Below are positions 25,863-38,600 of a DNA stretch of 64,000 nucleotides, in pieces (positions within the stretch are counted from its first letter, which is position 1; the number at the start of each line of letters is the position of its first letter). The translations under genes and the position numbers were made by a program. The DNA comes from Oidiodendron maius Zn (taxonomy: Eukaryota; Ascomycota; Leotiomycetes; Myxotrichaceae): contig KN832874.1 in assembly GCA_000827325.1 (NCBI GenBank), positions 262,044 through 326,043 of the forward strand, written 5' to 3'. The notes under the pieces are model-generated. The model was not told where the DNA came from. It did not search any database and was given only the letters and a program-made list of their open reading frames with translations.

Positions 25863-27849
25863 GATTAATTTTGGTGTGATCTAGGAGTTTAGAGGTGATA
25901 AAAGGAAGGATTATTATCTCTTCTGTGTATCTAATCAAGAGATATTTGTGCGCAGCGCTCGATCTTTATTTCTCTCTTGTTGTTGCGGTAAGCTGTTGGT
26001 GTTTTTGGCGGGGTTTTCCTGGATTTAAATAGGGAGAAGAGCCGGGTGAGGGGAAGCTGTCCCGATTCGTCCTAGGCAGGAACGGAGCTACTCAGGCGCT
26101 AAGGCACGAGAGACTCTAGGGCTTTAAGGTAAATTTGGGGGGTAAGGCTGCGTCTCTGCTTGGAGCGTGAGATGAGGATAGAACGACGAAGAAGAAGGGG
26201 AAGAAGCAGGAGAAAATGAGAAGAGGAGGAAGAAACAAGTCATAGGGAGGGGCAGAGAGAGGGGAATATCATCACCACCCCCCACGGCCAAGGTTCATGC
26301 ACGCCCAGTCCTCATCCTCTTCTCACCGCAGCGGTTCCTCCACCTTACCTCGTCTCACATTCCCACCTCTGGCCCCGGCGCAGTTCCTAGTTGCTGCTTG
26401 CTGGATGCTGGAAATGCCCTGACGCAGGTGGTCCTTTCCCCTTCTGTGCCCCGGCTATTCTGCGTTGGTTGTTGGATGCTGGTGGCCCCTCCCTGCCCAC
26501 GGACGGACACACTGACACTTCCGTTTTTCTTCTTCCTTCGACCCGAGACACGCAGGCAACGTAACATACAATTTGGTCCGGAAATTCCACCATCTCATCC
26601 ATTTCTTCTTCTCCCCCTCTCTGTCCCACAATCAAAGCAGACAAAAACCTAAACAATTAAATTTAATGCTCCCAAATAATTGTACATAAATATTCACCCA
26701 TCCTCATACCCACTCTCCATCCTCGCCCTGCTCCTCTGGCTCTCCATCTCCCTGACTCTCTCCCCTTTTCGCTCTTCCCCCAAACTTCCGCTCCTCCGCC
26801 CGACATCCACCGTCCGCCCCGCAAATCCCATCCCCGCCGCCTCTCCAATCACTCCGTTCTCTCCATTGCCATTCCTATTCTCTCCTTCTCTTTCTCCTCC
26901 TAGCTCTGCTCCGGTCCGATCTCCCTCCTTCGATCGCATTCTGGCGATATCGGCAGCTCGGGCCACGGGAGAGGTATCTGGTATGGCTCCATTGATCCGT
27001 TAGCTGATATACTCTTCTTCTCTTATCTGTCTGAGCTAAACCTATCTCCGATCAAGTATAGCGTTTAATTGAAGAATTGCACATATCTGTGAGTGTTTGT
27101 GCGTGCATATAACGAGGAAATGTATAATCCCTCTCGTATGTACGAAACGGGATATCACCTCCCATCAAGTCTTAGAGAGAAATAAAGTAAAACACGCACC
27201 TTTGAACAATCCCTTGTTCGTGGCGTGCTGTGGGCCGAACGTGCACGAGCCTTCATATCTGCAGGGCAGCATTTAACGTGTCAGTTGCCATTGCGGTAAA
27301 GTTTCAGGGGGGTTATATTGCTGTGCCGAGAGGGTGTTAAAATAGGGTAACTAGCACAGGTACTTCATGGCGATCAGGGACGCCGCGGAGGGGGCTATAA
27401 CAGAAAGGATGGGCTATAGAGAGACGAACGGCGTGTTCTCACCGCCCGGGGTGGTGTCGAGCAGGCGGTCAGAGTGGGTGGTGGATGGGGAGGAGGGCAT
27501 TGTGGGAAGAAATTTTGATGGATTGATGGATAGATGGGCTTATGCGATTTAGTATGGCGGTAATGGTGAGATGAGAAATTTGTGGTGAGCAAGTGATTCG
27601 AATGCTGTGATGAGCCAATACACGATGACGTCGAGAATATGCCAACATCGGGCGAGCTCTATTGCTGGGCACTGCACCCGGAAGGTAGAAAAAAATAATA
27701 ACTCTGATTATGGGAGAATGTTATTTTACTCATGTACACTGGCTTGATATATATGTAAGTTGGGTAAGGGTACGCTTGTACAGTACAGATCTCTCCTCTT
27801 CCGCTCTTGGATATCATACACAGTATCTATACCACGACCTTTCATTGCA
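25863..27849. promoter_or_regulatory. Long upstream region of facA, gene-free
   Basis: About 2 kb without a supportable gene separates the facA start from the stop of the PheRS gene. It includes a purine-rich stretch near 26180-26240 and pyrimidine-rich stretches near 26580-26930. Two hexamers match the CreA consensus SYGGRG: CCCCAC at 26280-26285 (reverse strand) and CCGGGG at 27446-27451. Carbon-source control of facA would make such sites relevant, but single hexamers occur by chance often. A non-coding transcript is possible. Confidence 0.4.
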
Positions 27850-29360
27850 CTACCTCAATTCAACCCCAAGCTTCTCCACCAGCGCCCGCCTCACCTGCTC
27901 ATGGTACCCATTTGCCTCTTCGTTGGTCAGTGTGCGCTCCAAACTCCGATAATTGATCCTGTAGCACAAACTCCTCCTCCCCGTCTTCGGATGCGTGAAC
28001 TCATCAGTCTTCGCAACGTCCTCCACCACATCACCCCCTACGCCCCTAACAATCTCCATAATATCGTTCTCATGGAAATCATGCGTGTTCGCTTTCGTCC
28101 CCCCGCCTGCCGCCGAGCTCGAGCCAATCCAAAATGCGACATCCTTGTAACAAGCCGGATACTTGGAAAACGGGATGAACCTCTTCAGTCCACCCAGATC
28201 CTCACTCAGTCCCTTAAACTGCCCAAGAAACCTCTCATCTGTGCTCCAAAACAGTCTAATATCTGGAATCTCAAAGAGTAACATCGCGATCCTCTCTAAT
28301 CCCATACCAAAAGCCCAGCCGACTTGTGATGGAACGTCGGCGCGATTTAGCACATCCTGTCGCACGACTCCGCAACCCAGGACCTCGAGCCAGTCGCCCT
28401 GCCACAGGATCTCTAATTCCCAGCTGGGACTGGTGAATGGGAAATATGCCTCGATCCAGCGCACCCGCAACTGCTCATCTTTAAAATCCGGGTCCGTTGC
28501 CATCGCTGCCTCCTTTGCCCGAGAAAATATCTCTGCTACCACGAGCTCCAACGACCTCTTCAGATGCGCAGCAACGGCTTCCGTCTCCTCCACTGACAGA
28601 GAGTCCTGCTGCGGGTTTCGCTCGGGGTGTGTAGTTGGGTTCGGGTCCTCGACGGTCATGTTGTGCGTGGGGAGGCGCGCAAGGTCGGCGCGGACTGCGG
28701 CAGCGATGTCACCGCTGGGGACCTTGGCGCGGTCCCACACCCGTGCGCCTTCCATCTGGTGGAAGACCGGGTAGTGGCTGCGGTCGATGGCGTCTCGGCG
28801 ATAGACATCTGCGGAGATGAGGAAGCCATCGGAGAGGTTGGCGCGGAATGTGTCTGCTTGGTGGGCGGAGGTATGGGTGCGCAGGACCGTGGAGGAGTCG
28901 ATATAGTACGTGTCGGTCTTGCTGCGGCCCGGATGGTCGGCGGGGAAGCAGAGAGAATCAAAATTCTGCGCCGTGGAGACGACGGGATAGAGATGGTTGT
29001 GGTAGCGGTAGGTTGGGGAGGGGAATTTTGACTCGATGATGGAGCGGGTGATGCTGATCGGATGGTCCTTCTGGACGTGCAGGCGGCGGGAAATGGACGA
29101 CGCAATGTTGGGAGGGACGTTGTGCCACTCGTCAATGCGGTAGGTTTTGCCATCAATGGTGGCTTCTTTGGGAGGAGGCGGGCTTGCTCCTGGGATATCA
29201 ATTAGTATATTCAGGATAATAGAGCTCTTGACCTACTTGTCGAGCTGTACCTGCATTGGGTACAGGGCTGCCATCTCCGGGAGGCGCCACTGGTAAGCCC
29301 TATCAAGGCCCTCAATGCTCTCCCGCCAGATAATTGGGGGGTTCTTGTGATGGATTTCAT
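27850..29360 (-). CDS. msf1: Mitochondrial phenylalanyl-tRNA synthetase
   Basis: Exons 29360-29237 and 29189-27850 give 487 aa. Exon 1 supplies a presequence (MKSITRTPQLSGGRALRALI, ending in an RRW and RYSST block), ideal for matrix import. The mature part starts with IDGKTYRIDEWHNVPP. Class II motifs include HNHLYPVVSTAQNF, the motif 2 region YRRDAIDRSHYPVFHQMEGA, and motif 3 GWAFGMGLERIAMLLFEIPD. The C-terminal anticodon-binding domain (ferredoxin-like) contains FSKYPACYKDVAFWI and ends RRALVEKLGVELR. It charges mitochondrial tRNA-Phe as a monomer. The gene starts divergently from the dicarboxylate carrier gene across about 500 bp. The intron has a TACTAAT branch site close to its acceptor. 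Confidence 0.95.
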
Positions 29361-29863
29361 CACGGAGATTCCAATTGTGAAGCTTAACTCTTATTTCAAC
29401 CTTTGCAGCCAAATCTTCGTCGGGAATTTGATGTTCCTCGCGCCGACATCCGCTTACCTAACTACAACCATAGCCTACGGCCGGCCGAGAACCGGCGTCA
29501 GCAATCGGCTTCTTATCTCCTAGAGACCATGGAAAGCCTCATAAATACCCCATTGATCTTGCGTCCCTTGGCCATTGATAGACAATAGTTATCCTCCTTC
29601 ACTATAATCCTCCTACCTACCCCGCCGTGGGTTGTCCTCGGCCTCTCCTCTCGGCCATTTTTCTACCGCCGTCATCACTCGCCTTAATTCTCGACCCGCT
29701 ATAAAAAGTTTCCCAGGGGAGCTCGCCGTCAAGTGCCTATCTGCTTTAGCACTTCTCTTTCCACGCTCTCTTCTCTTCTCTATTCCTATATTGTTATTAT
29801 TATTATTATTATTATCGCCCTCTTCTGACCCTCCGGAATGCTTCAGCAGCGGAGTATATAATC
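29361..29863. promoter_or_regulatory. Divergent promoter shared by msf1 and the carrier gene
   Basis: Two mitochondrial genes start away from this 503-bp stretch. It contains an ATT microsatellite at 29794-29815 and pyrimidine-rich sequence near the plus-strand start. Confidence 0.5.
29794..29815. repeat. ATT trinucleotide microsatellite
   Basis: About seven uninterrupted copies of TTA/ATT lie some 50 bp upstream of the carrier start codon, probably in its 5' UTR. Confidence 0.9.
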
Positions 29864-30944
29864 ATGTCAACCGTCAAGCCGTCGGCACAGGTCAGGGCGC
29901 CGCCAACGAGGGACGTCAAGCCGGAGAAAAAAGGAAGACCAAATGTGCATTACCCTTTCTGGTTCGGTGGCAGTGCGAGCTGCTTTGCGGCTTGCGTTAC
30001 ACATCCGCTTGATCTTGGTGAGCTCTTCGCAGTTAAGACTCGGGAAATTGTGCTAACTAACGTTGTCTAGTAAAGGTATCTGCCCCTCAACCTCCCCTTC
30101 ATATGTCACTACAACGCATACAATCACCGAAAACGCCAAAGCTGACACTCTCCAGGTCCGTCTCCAAACTCGCACACCATCCTCACCTACGACCATGATC
30201 GCCACCTTCACCCACATCCTCCGCAACGACACCTTCCTCGGCCTTTACTCTGGCCTGTCTGCCTCTCTCCTCCGGCAAATCACCTACTCCACTACACGCT
30301 TCGGGATCTACGAGGAGCTGAAATCCGACTACACGACCCCCACCTCGAAACCCGCACTGCCCGCTCTCATCGCAATGGCATGCACGTCAGGCTTCATAGG
30401 CGGGATCGCAGGGAATCCTGCGGATGTATTGAATGTGCGCATGCAACATGATGCCGCGCTGCCGGTGGGCGAGAGGAGGAATTATAAGCACGCGATTGAT
30501 GGCCTAATTCGTATGACGAAGGAAGAAGGGGTGAAGAGTTTGTTTAGAGGCGTGTGGCCGAATAGTTTCCGCGCGGTGCTCATGACCGCTTCACAACTCG
30601 CGTCCTATGATGGGTTCAAACGCCTGTTCATTACTCACACATCAATGGAGGATGGGCTATCGACGCACTTCGCTGCAAGTTTTGCCGCGGGTGCGGTGGC
30701 GACGACGGTGTGTAGCCCTGTGGATGTGCTGAAGACGCGGATTATGAGTGCGAAAGAGACGAAGGGGGTGGCGAGGCTTCTGGCAGATGTGTATCGTGCG
30801 GAGGGTGTGAGGTGGGTGTTTAGAGGGTGGGTGCCCAGTTTTATTAGGTTGGGGCCGCATACCATTGCGACGTTCCTGTTTTTGGAGCAGCATAAGAAGA
30901 TATATAGACGTTGGAAGGGCATCGAGGATAGGGGTGACGTTTAA
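29864..30944 (+). CDS. dic1: Mitochondrial dicarboxylate carrier
   Basis: Exons 29864-30017, 30071-30075 and 30156-30944 give 315 aa, the usual size for the SLC25 family. Three repeats each carry the PxD/ExxK/R signature: THPLDLVKVRLQ, GNPADVLNVRMQ and CSPVDVLKTRIM, with six membrane helices. YPFWFGGSASCFAA before the first signature and the GIYEEL segment match dicarboxylate carriers, which swap malate or succinate for phosphate across the inner membrane. The middle exon is only 5 nt: it supplies the last two bases of Val and all of Lys in DLVKVR. The flanking splice sites are standard and the fused frame restores the signature exactly. It converges on rpb3. Confidence 0.92.
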
Positions 30945-31493
30945 AGGAGTTGTCCCTTGAGTTTGTGCGACTACGTACCTCTAGATGGGTCGACATGAAG
31001 TGGATTTTCTCAGATAGACTTAGGACGGCTCGATGCTGAGTGGCAGGCAGGCAAGTGGCTTTGCTTTTGGTTTGCCTTTACTTACCTATAGGCACCCTCT
31101 GTAGTATACTGGCGCTGCATCCTAGAGGGGATATACCGGACTGGAGTTATCCTAGTTTCATTGCAGCAAGCTTAGAAGCATACTGTGGCGTTGATTGTTC
31201 AATTTACAGGGTATCTATCTCCTCTTATAATTATTGACGGCTTGAATTTGCAGACCTTTTCTTTTTTTCCCATCTTCTACCGAAAAGATGTCCTTTAACT
31301 ACCCCTAACGCCGTGGCCAGTTATGCAGTATAGTGTACAGGTGAACCTGTTTTGCAAATTCTATGCGGCGAGCGAGTCCTTCCCTAGCCATGTAAGAACT
31401 TCAAAACCTTCTTGCAGGGATTTGAACTGTTTTTAAAGAGCGTAAATTCTTGGGAGTCCAAGCAGGCAGGACCCAAGAGACATCCTCATTCCC
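30945..31493. terminator. Convergent 3' intergenic region
   Basis: The carrier gene and rpb3 end toward each other here. No supported gene or RNA is visible in the 549 bp. Confidence 0.35.
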
Positions 31494-32623
31494 TCAGCTC
31501 CATCCGTTGGCACCGTTCTGGCCATATGGCGTCGCTCCATAAGGTGTAGCGGCGCCGGCACCACCCCACGCGCTGGCGTTCCCATTGCCATACGGGGTCG
31601 TGTACCCTTGCTCCTGCCATGGTTGCCCATTCATCCCGACATCCGGACTACGCGGGGCGTCATATCCGCCATTCATACCATTCGTCGTTCCATCGCCCTC
31701 AGTCAGCTCCTGAATGACAGTGGCAAGTTTCTGTTGCAAGACTTTGATGCCTTGCTGGATAATCACGTCCGGATCAAGATTACCGGCGCTCTCGACCTCG
31801 AAGTAGAACCTCTCCGGGACGGCATCGTAGTCAAATGGCTCGCCCTCTTGCGGTGGCTCTTCCCACTCCGCATATTTGCTCTTGGGCCTGGGATTATTAG
31901 CATTGACAAGTCGAACAACATGCATACTAACGTACCATTCCGCAACGGCATCCTCCTCATACCATAGCTCCATATGTCGTAACTTGTTATGCGGATCGTA
32001 TTCGAATCCTACCGCCGCAGTGGGCGCCCACTTTGCATGTTCCTTGGCAATGCCCTTCTTTGCGATGCATTTCATCCGCAGCTCCTGGCCCTTTCGCAAC
32101 TTGCATATCACCGTCCCCAGCCCCTCCGGATCCGTGATGACCGGATTGCCGACCCACTGGTTGGCGCGCATGTTGTCCACCACCAGATCCCGCGCGTACA
32201 CCTTCATGATCTCGTCGCCTGTGCAACGCGCGTGTAGGGTCAGCGTGACGCTGCACAGGTCGCAGTACTGGTCACAATCGCAGTCGCGCGAGTACACCAC
32301 ATCGTCTACGTTCTTCGACACAAGAGGAATCAGACCAAGGCGGTGGCAGATGAACTCGTCCGGCAGCACAGACGTGTTCGCCTCAATCTCAACCAGGTCG
32401 ATCGCCATGGTCGGGACCTCGGCGAGGATGGTCCGGCGCAGGGAGTTGGCGAAGGCGAGGTCAACGTTCTGTAGTTCGAAGTCGACATTCTGCGTCCCGG
32501 CCTGAGAAGCGCAGGCGTGAGCATACGGACCCACGTGAAAGGGCAGGGCAGGCAGGGAGATACCTCTGTGATCTTGACGGACGGGCCCACGGCCTCGTCC
32601 ATCACCATGGGATCGTAATCCAT
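31494..32623 (-). CDS. rpb3: RNA polymerase II subunit Rpb3
   Basis: Exons 32623-32564, 32501-31936 and 31887-31494 give 339 aa. The first exon encodes MDYDPMVMDEAVGPSVKITE. The alpha-like dimerisation signature LAFANSLRRTILAEVPTMAI is intact, as is the zinc loop CDCDQYCDLCS with four cysteines. The conserved WPKSKYAEWEEPP is restored by the second intron, and VPERFYFEVESAGNL follows. Rpb3 pairs with Rpb11 to start assembly of Pol II, like the bacterial alpha dimer. The last 70 residues are a Gly/Asn/Tyr-rich tail (TPYGATPYG) that fungal Rpb3 proteins often carry. It diverges from the calcipressin gene. Confidence 0.96.
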
Positions 32624-33752
32624 CGTGGACGGAGGAGAGAGATGAGATACGTGGGCGGAGTGTTGAGGCGCTTTCAGCAGATGACTTATGACCTCGACTC
32701 AGCACAAGCAGTACGTAACGTGGTATGCAGGGCAGCGGATCAGTCAAGCCACAGGCTGGACGAGCTCGAGAGTACTCTCCAAGGCTAGTGCAACTAGAAT
32801 GACGCGCAAGATCCACGCTCAGAACTGCGGTTGAGGCGAAGAGGAACAGCTGGAACGATCCGAACGAAAGAGGCCGAAGGCAGAAAATCCGACGTCGGGC
32901 AGCCGAAGATTACCCGCAGGCGGTAGGCACGGGATCATGAGGTCACGTGAACACAGGCGGAGCGGGATCGAGGGAGGCGCAATGAAAGAAGGAGAGCGAT
33001 ATGTGGCGAAGGCACAGCTTTCAAGTCTAACTTGCACCGAAATGTTCTGAGAAGCGACGGAAGGGATGCAGAGTGCAGGATGAGGATCGTAAGTCCAATC
33101 CGCGAATATTAGGAGAGGTGGTATTCCCTTCCTGAGGGATAGCGGTGCAATGCGCAAAGTAGCCATGTCAACAACAACCATCTCAAATTTCCAACTCCAG
33201 AAGCGGTCTGCGTATACTAGCTGCCTTATTGAGCAGTGGGGCAGAAGAGTCTAGATGCGCTATATCCCGTCTAGGCGGGACACGCGAACTAAGAGCGAAC
33301 GAGGCGTCCTGTATTGAGCCTTCTCGACGCCCATGTTGTATGTCTAGGCATACTCGTAGCGATATATGAGGCAGATGGACCTCTCTCCTGCCAGTTTCTT
33401 CTGACCGGCTAACACAAACAACAATCACCCCCAGGCCAGCGCAGTTACATCACAGGATCTCTTTGTCAGAGGCTCAGCAATCCCCGCGTTTAAGTTTGTG
33501 CACCTGTCTCGGCTGTGGTCGTCCTTGCGGAGTCAACGTTGAGAATTTTGTGTGGCTTAGTCGTCTGTTGGCTGTACGCGGTTTGCCTCTTGCCGCCGCC
33601 AAGAGTCCTTTAAAGGACGTCGGATCTGCTCATTCACCTCCTTTCTCCCTCGTCACCCTCACCAAACTTTCACTCTCGTTCCACTTGGTAACCCTCGGAA
33701 TTTTCTCAATTACCTCTCACAAGTTCGATCGATCTTCAAAATAGAAATCGAA
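32624..33752. promoter_or_regulatory. Divergent intergenic region, rpb3 / calcipressin
   Basis: Both genes start away from this 1.13-kb stretch. Only short, unsupported open frames are present; it should carry both promoters and 5' UTRs. Confidence 0.45.
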
Positions 33753-34508
33753 ATGTCCGCCGATAGCTCGCCGCCGGCCTCTCGCCCCTCCTCCAGAGCA
33801 TCGAGATCCTCCACCATGTCCATAGACCTATCTACCCTTCCTCCCCTGACCTCGCCCACGGCTCCCTCGAACACGCTCCTCATCACGAACCTCAAAGATG
33901 CAGAGATCTTCCGCCCAGATAATCTCCAGACTATCCGAGAGCTCATCGATGCCTCCGCCCCTATCCACGTCTGGGCGCCCCTCAAGTCATTCCGCCGTAT
34001 CATCGTCTCCTTCATGGAGGAGAAGGATGCCGTCAGGATCAAAGATATTCTGGATGGTGAGGAGATAATGGGTGTGGCAGTCAAGGTGTACTTTGGCCAA
34101 CCCACCCCCATCGAGCCGCGAGACGAGCACCTCCCTCTTCCTGACGCTGGCAAGCTCTTCTTCATCTCACCACCGCCCTCCCCACCTCATGGATGGGAGG
34201 TCAAGCTAGAGGGCGCCCCCAATAAACAAGTGCATGCGGAGGATCTAGCGGAAGCATTGGCGAGCCTACACTCCCGAGCACAGGCAACTGCCCAAGCCCA
34301 GTCGATGAATGCTCCTCGAAAAGGCACGCGACATGCTCGCAGCGGCAGCACCACCATCTACAACCCCTCTGAGCACGGCCTGAGCCCCGACCTACCAGCG
34401 ATTGAGGTGGAGGACCTGTCGGGAGATAGCGATGTCAGCCCCATTGAGCAGCAGAAGTCCACCTTCACACACACGGCCAGACCGCCGGTGGAGCTGATGC
34501 AGCAATAG
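33753..34508 (+). CDS. Calcipressin (calcineurin regulator, RCAN family)
   Basis: A single exon encodes 251 aa. An N-terminal Ser-rich stretch precedes an RRM-like fold (SNTLLITNLKDAEIFRP, then FRRIIVSFMEEKDAVRI). The family signature LFFISPPPSPPHGWE starts near residue 140; in this motif the serines are phosphorylated and the segment binds calcineurin. The C-terminus carries THTARPPVELM, like the conserved TxxP-type end of RCANs. The protein tunes calcineurin, so Ca2+ signalling, stress and hyphal growth are likely outputs. Length and motifs fit fungal orthologues (CbpA, Rcn1). Confidence 0.93.
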   Translation: MSADSSPPASRPSSRASRSSTMSIDLSTLPPLTSPTAPSNTLLITNLKDAEIFRPDNLQTIRELIDASAPIHVWAPLKSFRRIIVSFMEEKDAVRIKDILDGEEIMGVAVKVYFGQPTPIEPRDEHLPLPDAGKLFFISPPPSPPHGWEVKLEGAPNKQVHAEDLAEALASLHSRAQATAQAQSMNAPRKGTRHARSGSTTIYNPSEHGLSPDLPAIEVEDLSGDSDVSPIEQQKSTFTHTARPPVELMQQ

Positions 34509-35640
34509 ATGAGCGACTGCTCTTTCCCCACTAGGAACTAGGGATTTTTGTGCTTATATTGGCGTTACTGGCGTGGCATATTGCATCTTGAATAAAGCCT
34601 CTTGGCATCTAGTAGAATGCGCATTGGGAGAGGCGTTTCTACAAACCCGTGTAATATTAGAGCTCGTGTATGATACATGCATACCACGAGAGCGAGTGGA
34701 GGGACTCGTAAAAGAATGAACAGATCAATAAGCATAAGACTTCGGTTGCATGAGCATGGTTCTCGTGACTGAGAATCAAAAAAATTGTTTGTGACAATGC
34801 AATCCCCCTGATTCAGATGTGATGTGATGTGATGCCCCTTTTCCCTGTGCATAACCTCAACACGTGATATTAACCCTCGATCCGCTGGCCCAAAACCGTG
34901 ATGCTGGGATATTCTGGCGCCCCTCCCCAAAATTCTTCCAATTTCTCCGTAGCTCCTTCTTATCGTAAAGTCGCCCAGCATTTAGCCTTTGACTAGCGTC
35001 GTACGATTGTGGTTGTGGATGTCTAGAGACACCTGCAGCGTCAGTGTTGACTTTTAGGGGCCATTCGCCTTTCTAAGTTTACTATAGCACAGCCAGACCC
35101 CATTTAGGGGCATTTGTTTACCTCTAAATAAATAATAATACAAATAGTTCTTGGCCACATCAAAGACATCACTACGTTGGTGTTTCATCCGCCGTGTTTC
35201 CACTCCACCTGCACGACGGGAAGCACAGACAAACTCGCTTCTCCTTTCAGGGGTAGACATCACTCCCTGTTCCAGCCTAGCGCATTCCAGCAGTATCATC
35301 ACCCTTCTTGTTTATTTCCTCCAGACTTTCCACTACCCAGTTCAGTGTGTTCCGCTACTTCCAAGGTGGCATCCTTCTTCTCGCCCCGGATCCTGCGCTC
35401 TTGCGTCGTCACTCTTTTATTTTTATTTCCGTTCCTTAATTCGTCCTCCCGTCAACCCCTTGGCCTGACACTGCGGGTTGTTTATATTCTTTCTCATCCC
35501 CATGTTTCTACTGATCAACTTCTCTCCTCAACGGCACGCGGCCCAAGTTCTCTTCCCGCGATCCCTGGAGCTGCACTTCCTCAATACCTGACGACTCCTT
35601 ACTCTTCTAACTTCAATCGCGCGCATGCTCATGGCTCATC
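34509..35640. other. Intergenic region, calcipressin / WD40 gene
   Basis: Tandem genes on the plus strand are separated by 1.13 kb. Near 34816-34835 there is a short TGATG run. The last 500 bp are pyrimidine-rich, fitting a long 5' UTR for the WD40 gene. No gene is supported. Confidence 0.4.
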
Positions 35641-38600
35641 ATGTCCTCGACTCCCGTCAGCCAGAGGATTTTCGCCGCGAACACCGGTCTCGGCCTCAAA
35701 TTGACCCCCTCTAATTCGCCATATCCTCGAACTCCTAAGTCCCCCAGCAAGTCCCGCGGCCTGTATGAGTCTGGGTTGTCACTTGAGAGGATAATCGGCA
35801 CGACCGTCTCCTCCCCGACAGCTTTCGACTCTCTTTCATCTTCGCGCATCTTCGCATACACAGCTGGCGCAGCTGCCGTGGTTGTGAACATAGACGAGAC
35901 ACCCAACTTCTCCCAGCGATTCTTCAGAGCTCGCCCTACTGCCATACCCCTCAATGCCATTCCTGCCTCCGGCGCTCCTTCCACGCCTTCCAACCTGCCC
36001 AATGATGGCAGGAATAGATCAATTGCAAACCTGAGAGATGCCGCAGTTGCATATTCTCCGTCCACGCCGCATACGAGTCTCGACTGGGGGGACTCGCCTA
36101 GCTCGAAGACATGGACTAGTCGGGAGAGGATCAAGGCGGCTACTTGTCTCTCCATTAGCCGGGATGGAAGATTTCTTGCTGTTGGTGAGGTAAGTTCTGA
36201 AAAAAGGTGATTACACTAGGACCCATTACTGATCAGTCTAGACTGGGTACTCTCCGCGGATACTCATTTTTTCCCTTCAAGACACATCCTCAGACACCCC
36301 GCTGGCTGTCATGAACGAGCACACATATGGCGTTAAAGCCGTGGCCTTCAGTCCAGATCAGAAATATCTTGCAAGTCTGGGTGCCCCAAACGACGGCTTT
36401 CTCTATGTCTGGGTCATCAATCAAAGGACGGGCGCAACAAAGCTGCACTCCAGCAATAAGTGCACGAGTTTCATTAAGCAGATGATATGGTTAGGTAGCA
36501 GTATAGTAACGTAAGTATCTATACCCTATATTTGCTTATCGCCGGCTCATTCCTCTAGTATCGGTACCAGACATATCAAAATCTGGAGGGTAGAAGACAA
36601 CCGAAGTGTGTCGCCTTCTAAGGCGAAGTATGCGCTGGATGGTACGCCACTACCTGTACCACTTCCGCCTCTTCTAAAAACCCTTTCTGGTCGGAACGTC
36701 TTGCTTGGGCCATTGGTAGAAGCTACCTTCACCACGTTAACAGCCATCTCGGATCATAAAGCAATTGTATGCTCTGAGAAAGGCGATGTTTGCCTTCTCG
36801 ATGATAGTGAAGGAGCAAAACTCTTGAAACTCACAAACACAGGATTCCAGATCACATGCATTGCCATTGACATGGATACGCAACGAGTCCGGATAGGCGG
36901 TCGACACGGAGTAATGAAGTCAATAAGTTTGGACGAGCTCCTTTCCTCCAGAACATCTCCAGAGCCATCGATTACAGGCGCGTCTACGCCTGGTGATGAT
37001 GATGGCCACCTTTGTGCCATGGGATATGCAGCAAGGAGCCTGGTTACTATTGACTCCAAGCACTCGATTAAGATATCGAGTCCGCACTCTGATGACGCCG
37101 ATCCCAAGATGCTGAACACGCCATTCCCTGCTCATGGTGATGCCGTGTTAGGTGTGCGTTTATTATCGCCGGACAATGATATGAAAGCCGCTTTTATCAC
37201 ATGGTCTGCAAATGGTAGGGTTGTATTCTGGGGCTTGGATGGGTGTAGCAAGAAATCCTTGGCGGTAGAAGTGGAGCAGAGCAATCTGCCGGATGAAGAT
37301 GTCGTTAATCAGTGCCAAGTTATTCGTCCTTCTAAAGGTGCAGCATTTATAGTCTCTGGAGACAAATGTGGCGTCTTGAAAGTCATCAATCCATCCACCC
37401 TGGATTGCATTTTTGAGGCTAGAGCGCATATGTCTGATATTCAGGATATCGCTCTATTTGAAAGTGACGACACTACGTTGATCGCTTCGTGCGGAAGGGA
37501 CAGAGTTGTTCAGCTATTCAGGCGAGTTTCTAATGAGTGGAACCTTATCCAATCTTTAGAGGACCATTCAGCAAGCGTTTGCTGCCTCTTCTTTACCGAG
37601 AATGGCGAGAAGCTGATTTCATGTTCAACGGACCGTACGATTCACATCAGACAGATTGTGAAGAAGGAGAGTGGTAGTGAGAGCATCATGGGTGCCGTTC
37701 CTGTTCGAATTATCACCCTCAAAGCATCTCCAGTCTCCATGGCACCCTGCTTGGATGACGGGATGAATAACTTTGTGGTTTCTTTGCTGGATCGTACGGT
37801 CGCTACGTATGAGATTTCTAGCGGTCGACTCGTGAATTCTTTTAAGGTCACGGATGGTGATGGAGGCGATGCAGTCGTCTTGGATGCTCTTGGTATGGGA
37901 CTCCCAGCCACTGGACGGCCTACAATCCTTGCAGGTATATCTGGAACCGATAAATCGGTGAGGGTGTATGATGGGAATACTGGAAGCTTCCTGGATCGTG
38001 AGTGGGGACATACGGCTGCTGTGACAGATGTGGCGCTCTTGGAAACCCCCGGCTCTGAACAGAAGATCCTGATCAGTACGGGGTCCGATGGTACTATTAT
38101 GACTTGGAACCTCTCACCAAAGCCGCCAGAGCTGCCAGAGCCGGCAGATCCTGTCAGAGAGCCATCTCCCCCGAAAGATACCCCATCCGCTCGCCCACCG
38201 TTGAGACGGGTCCTTTCGAGAGCAGAACTAGCTGAGTTCCAACGAGCATCGCCGTTATCCACGCCAACGAATAGACAAACCTCTCCTCCGCGAACTGTAA
38301 GAAGGAAGACATCGAGGTATGGTCTCTCGGCACAGTCCCCTACGATACTCCCTCCAATACCAGGAAACTCAAAACACGTCTCCAACTCAGACGAGTCGTC
38401 CTCCCGGCGTGGCTCTCCTCGTACTCGTTCACGCAGTCCCCCCTCTAGTCCTAAGACAAAAGACACGCGGCGCCCATCCCTGGCCTCCCTCGAATCCCGT
38501 GGCCGCACCAAATCAGCCGGTGGCACCTTTTCCGAATTCGGCAGCCTAAATATGGCCACCGAACAGGCATGCCGTACGCTGCGGGCCTACCGCAAGAAAC

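Noticed and set aside
26355-27670. Overlapping ORFs on both strands upstream of facA
   Set aside because: They come from purine- and pyrimidine-biased DNA with few stops; no family features.
28656-29201. A 181-residue Ser/Thr/Pro-rich minus-strand ORF
   Set aside because: It is an out-of-frame shadow of the msf1 coding sequence.
29230-29450. A minus-strand open frame containing NPPIIWRESIEGLDRAYQW upstream of the PheRS exon
   Set aside because: It overlaps exon 1 of msf1 in another frame. The frame giving the mitochondrial presequence MKSITRTPQL joins exon 2 in phase and explains the DNA fully.
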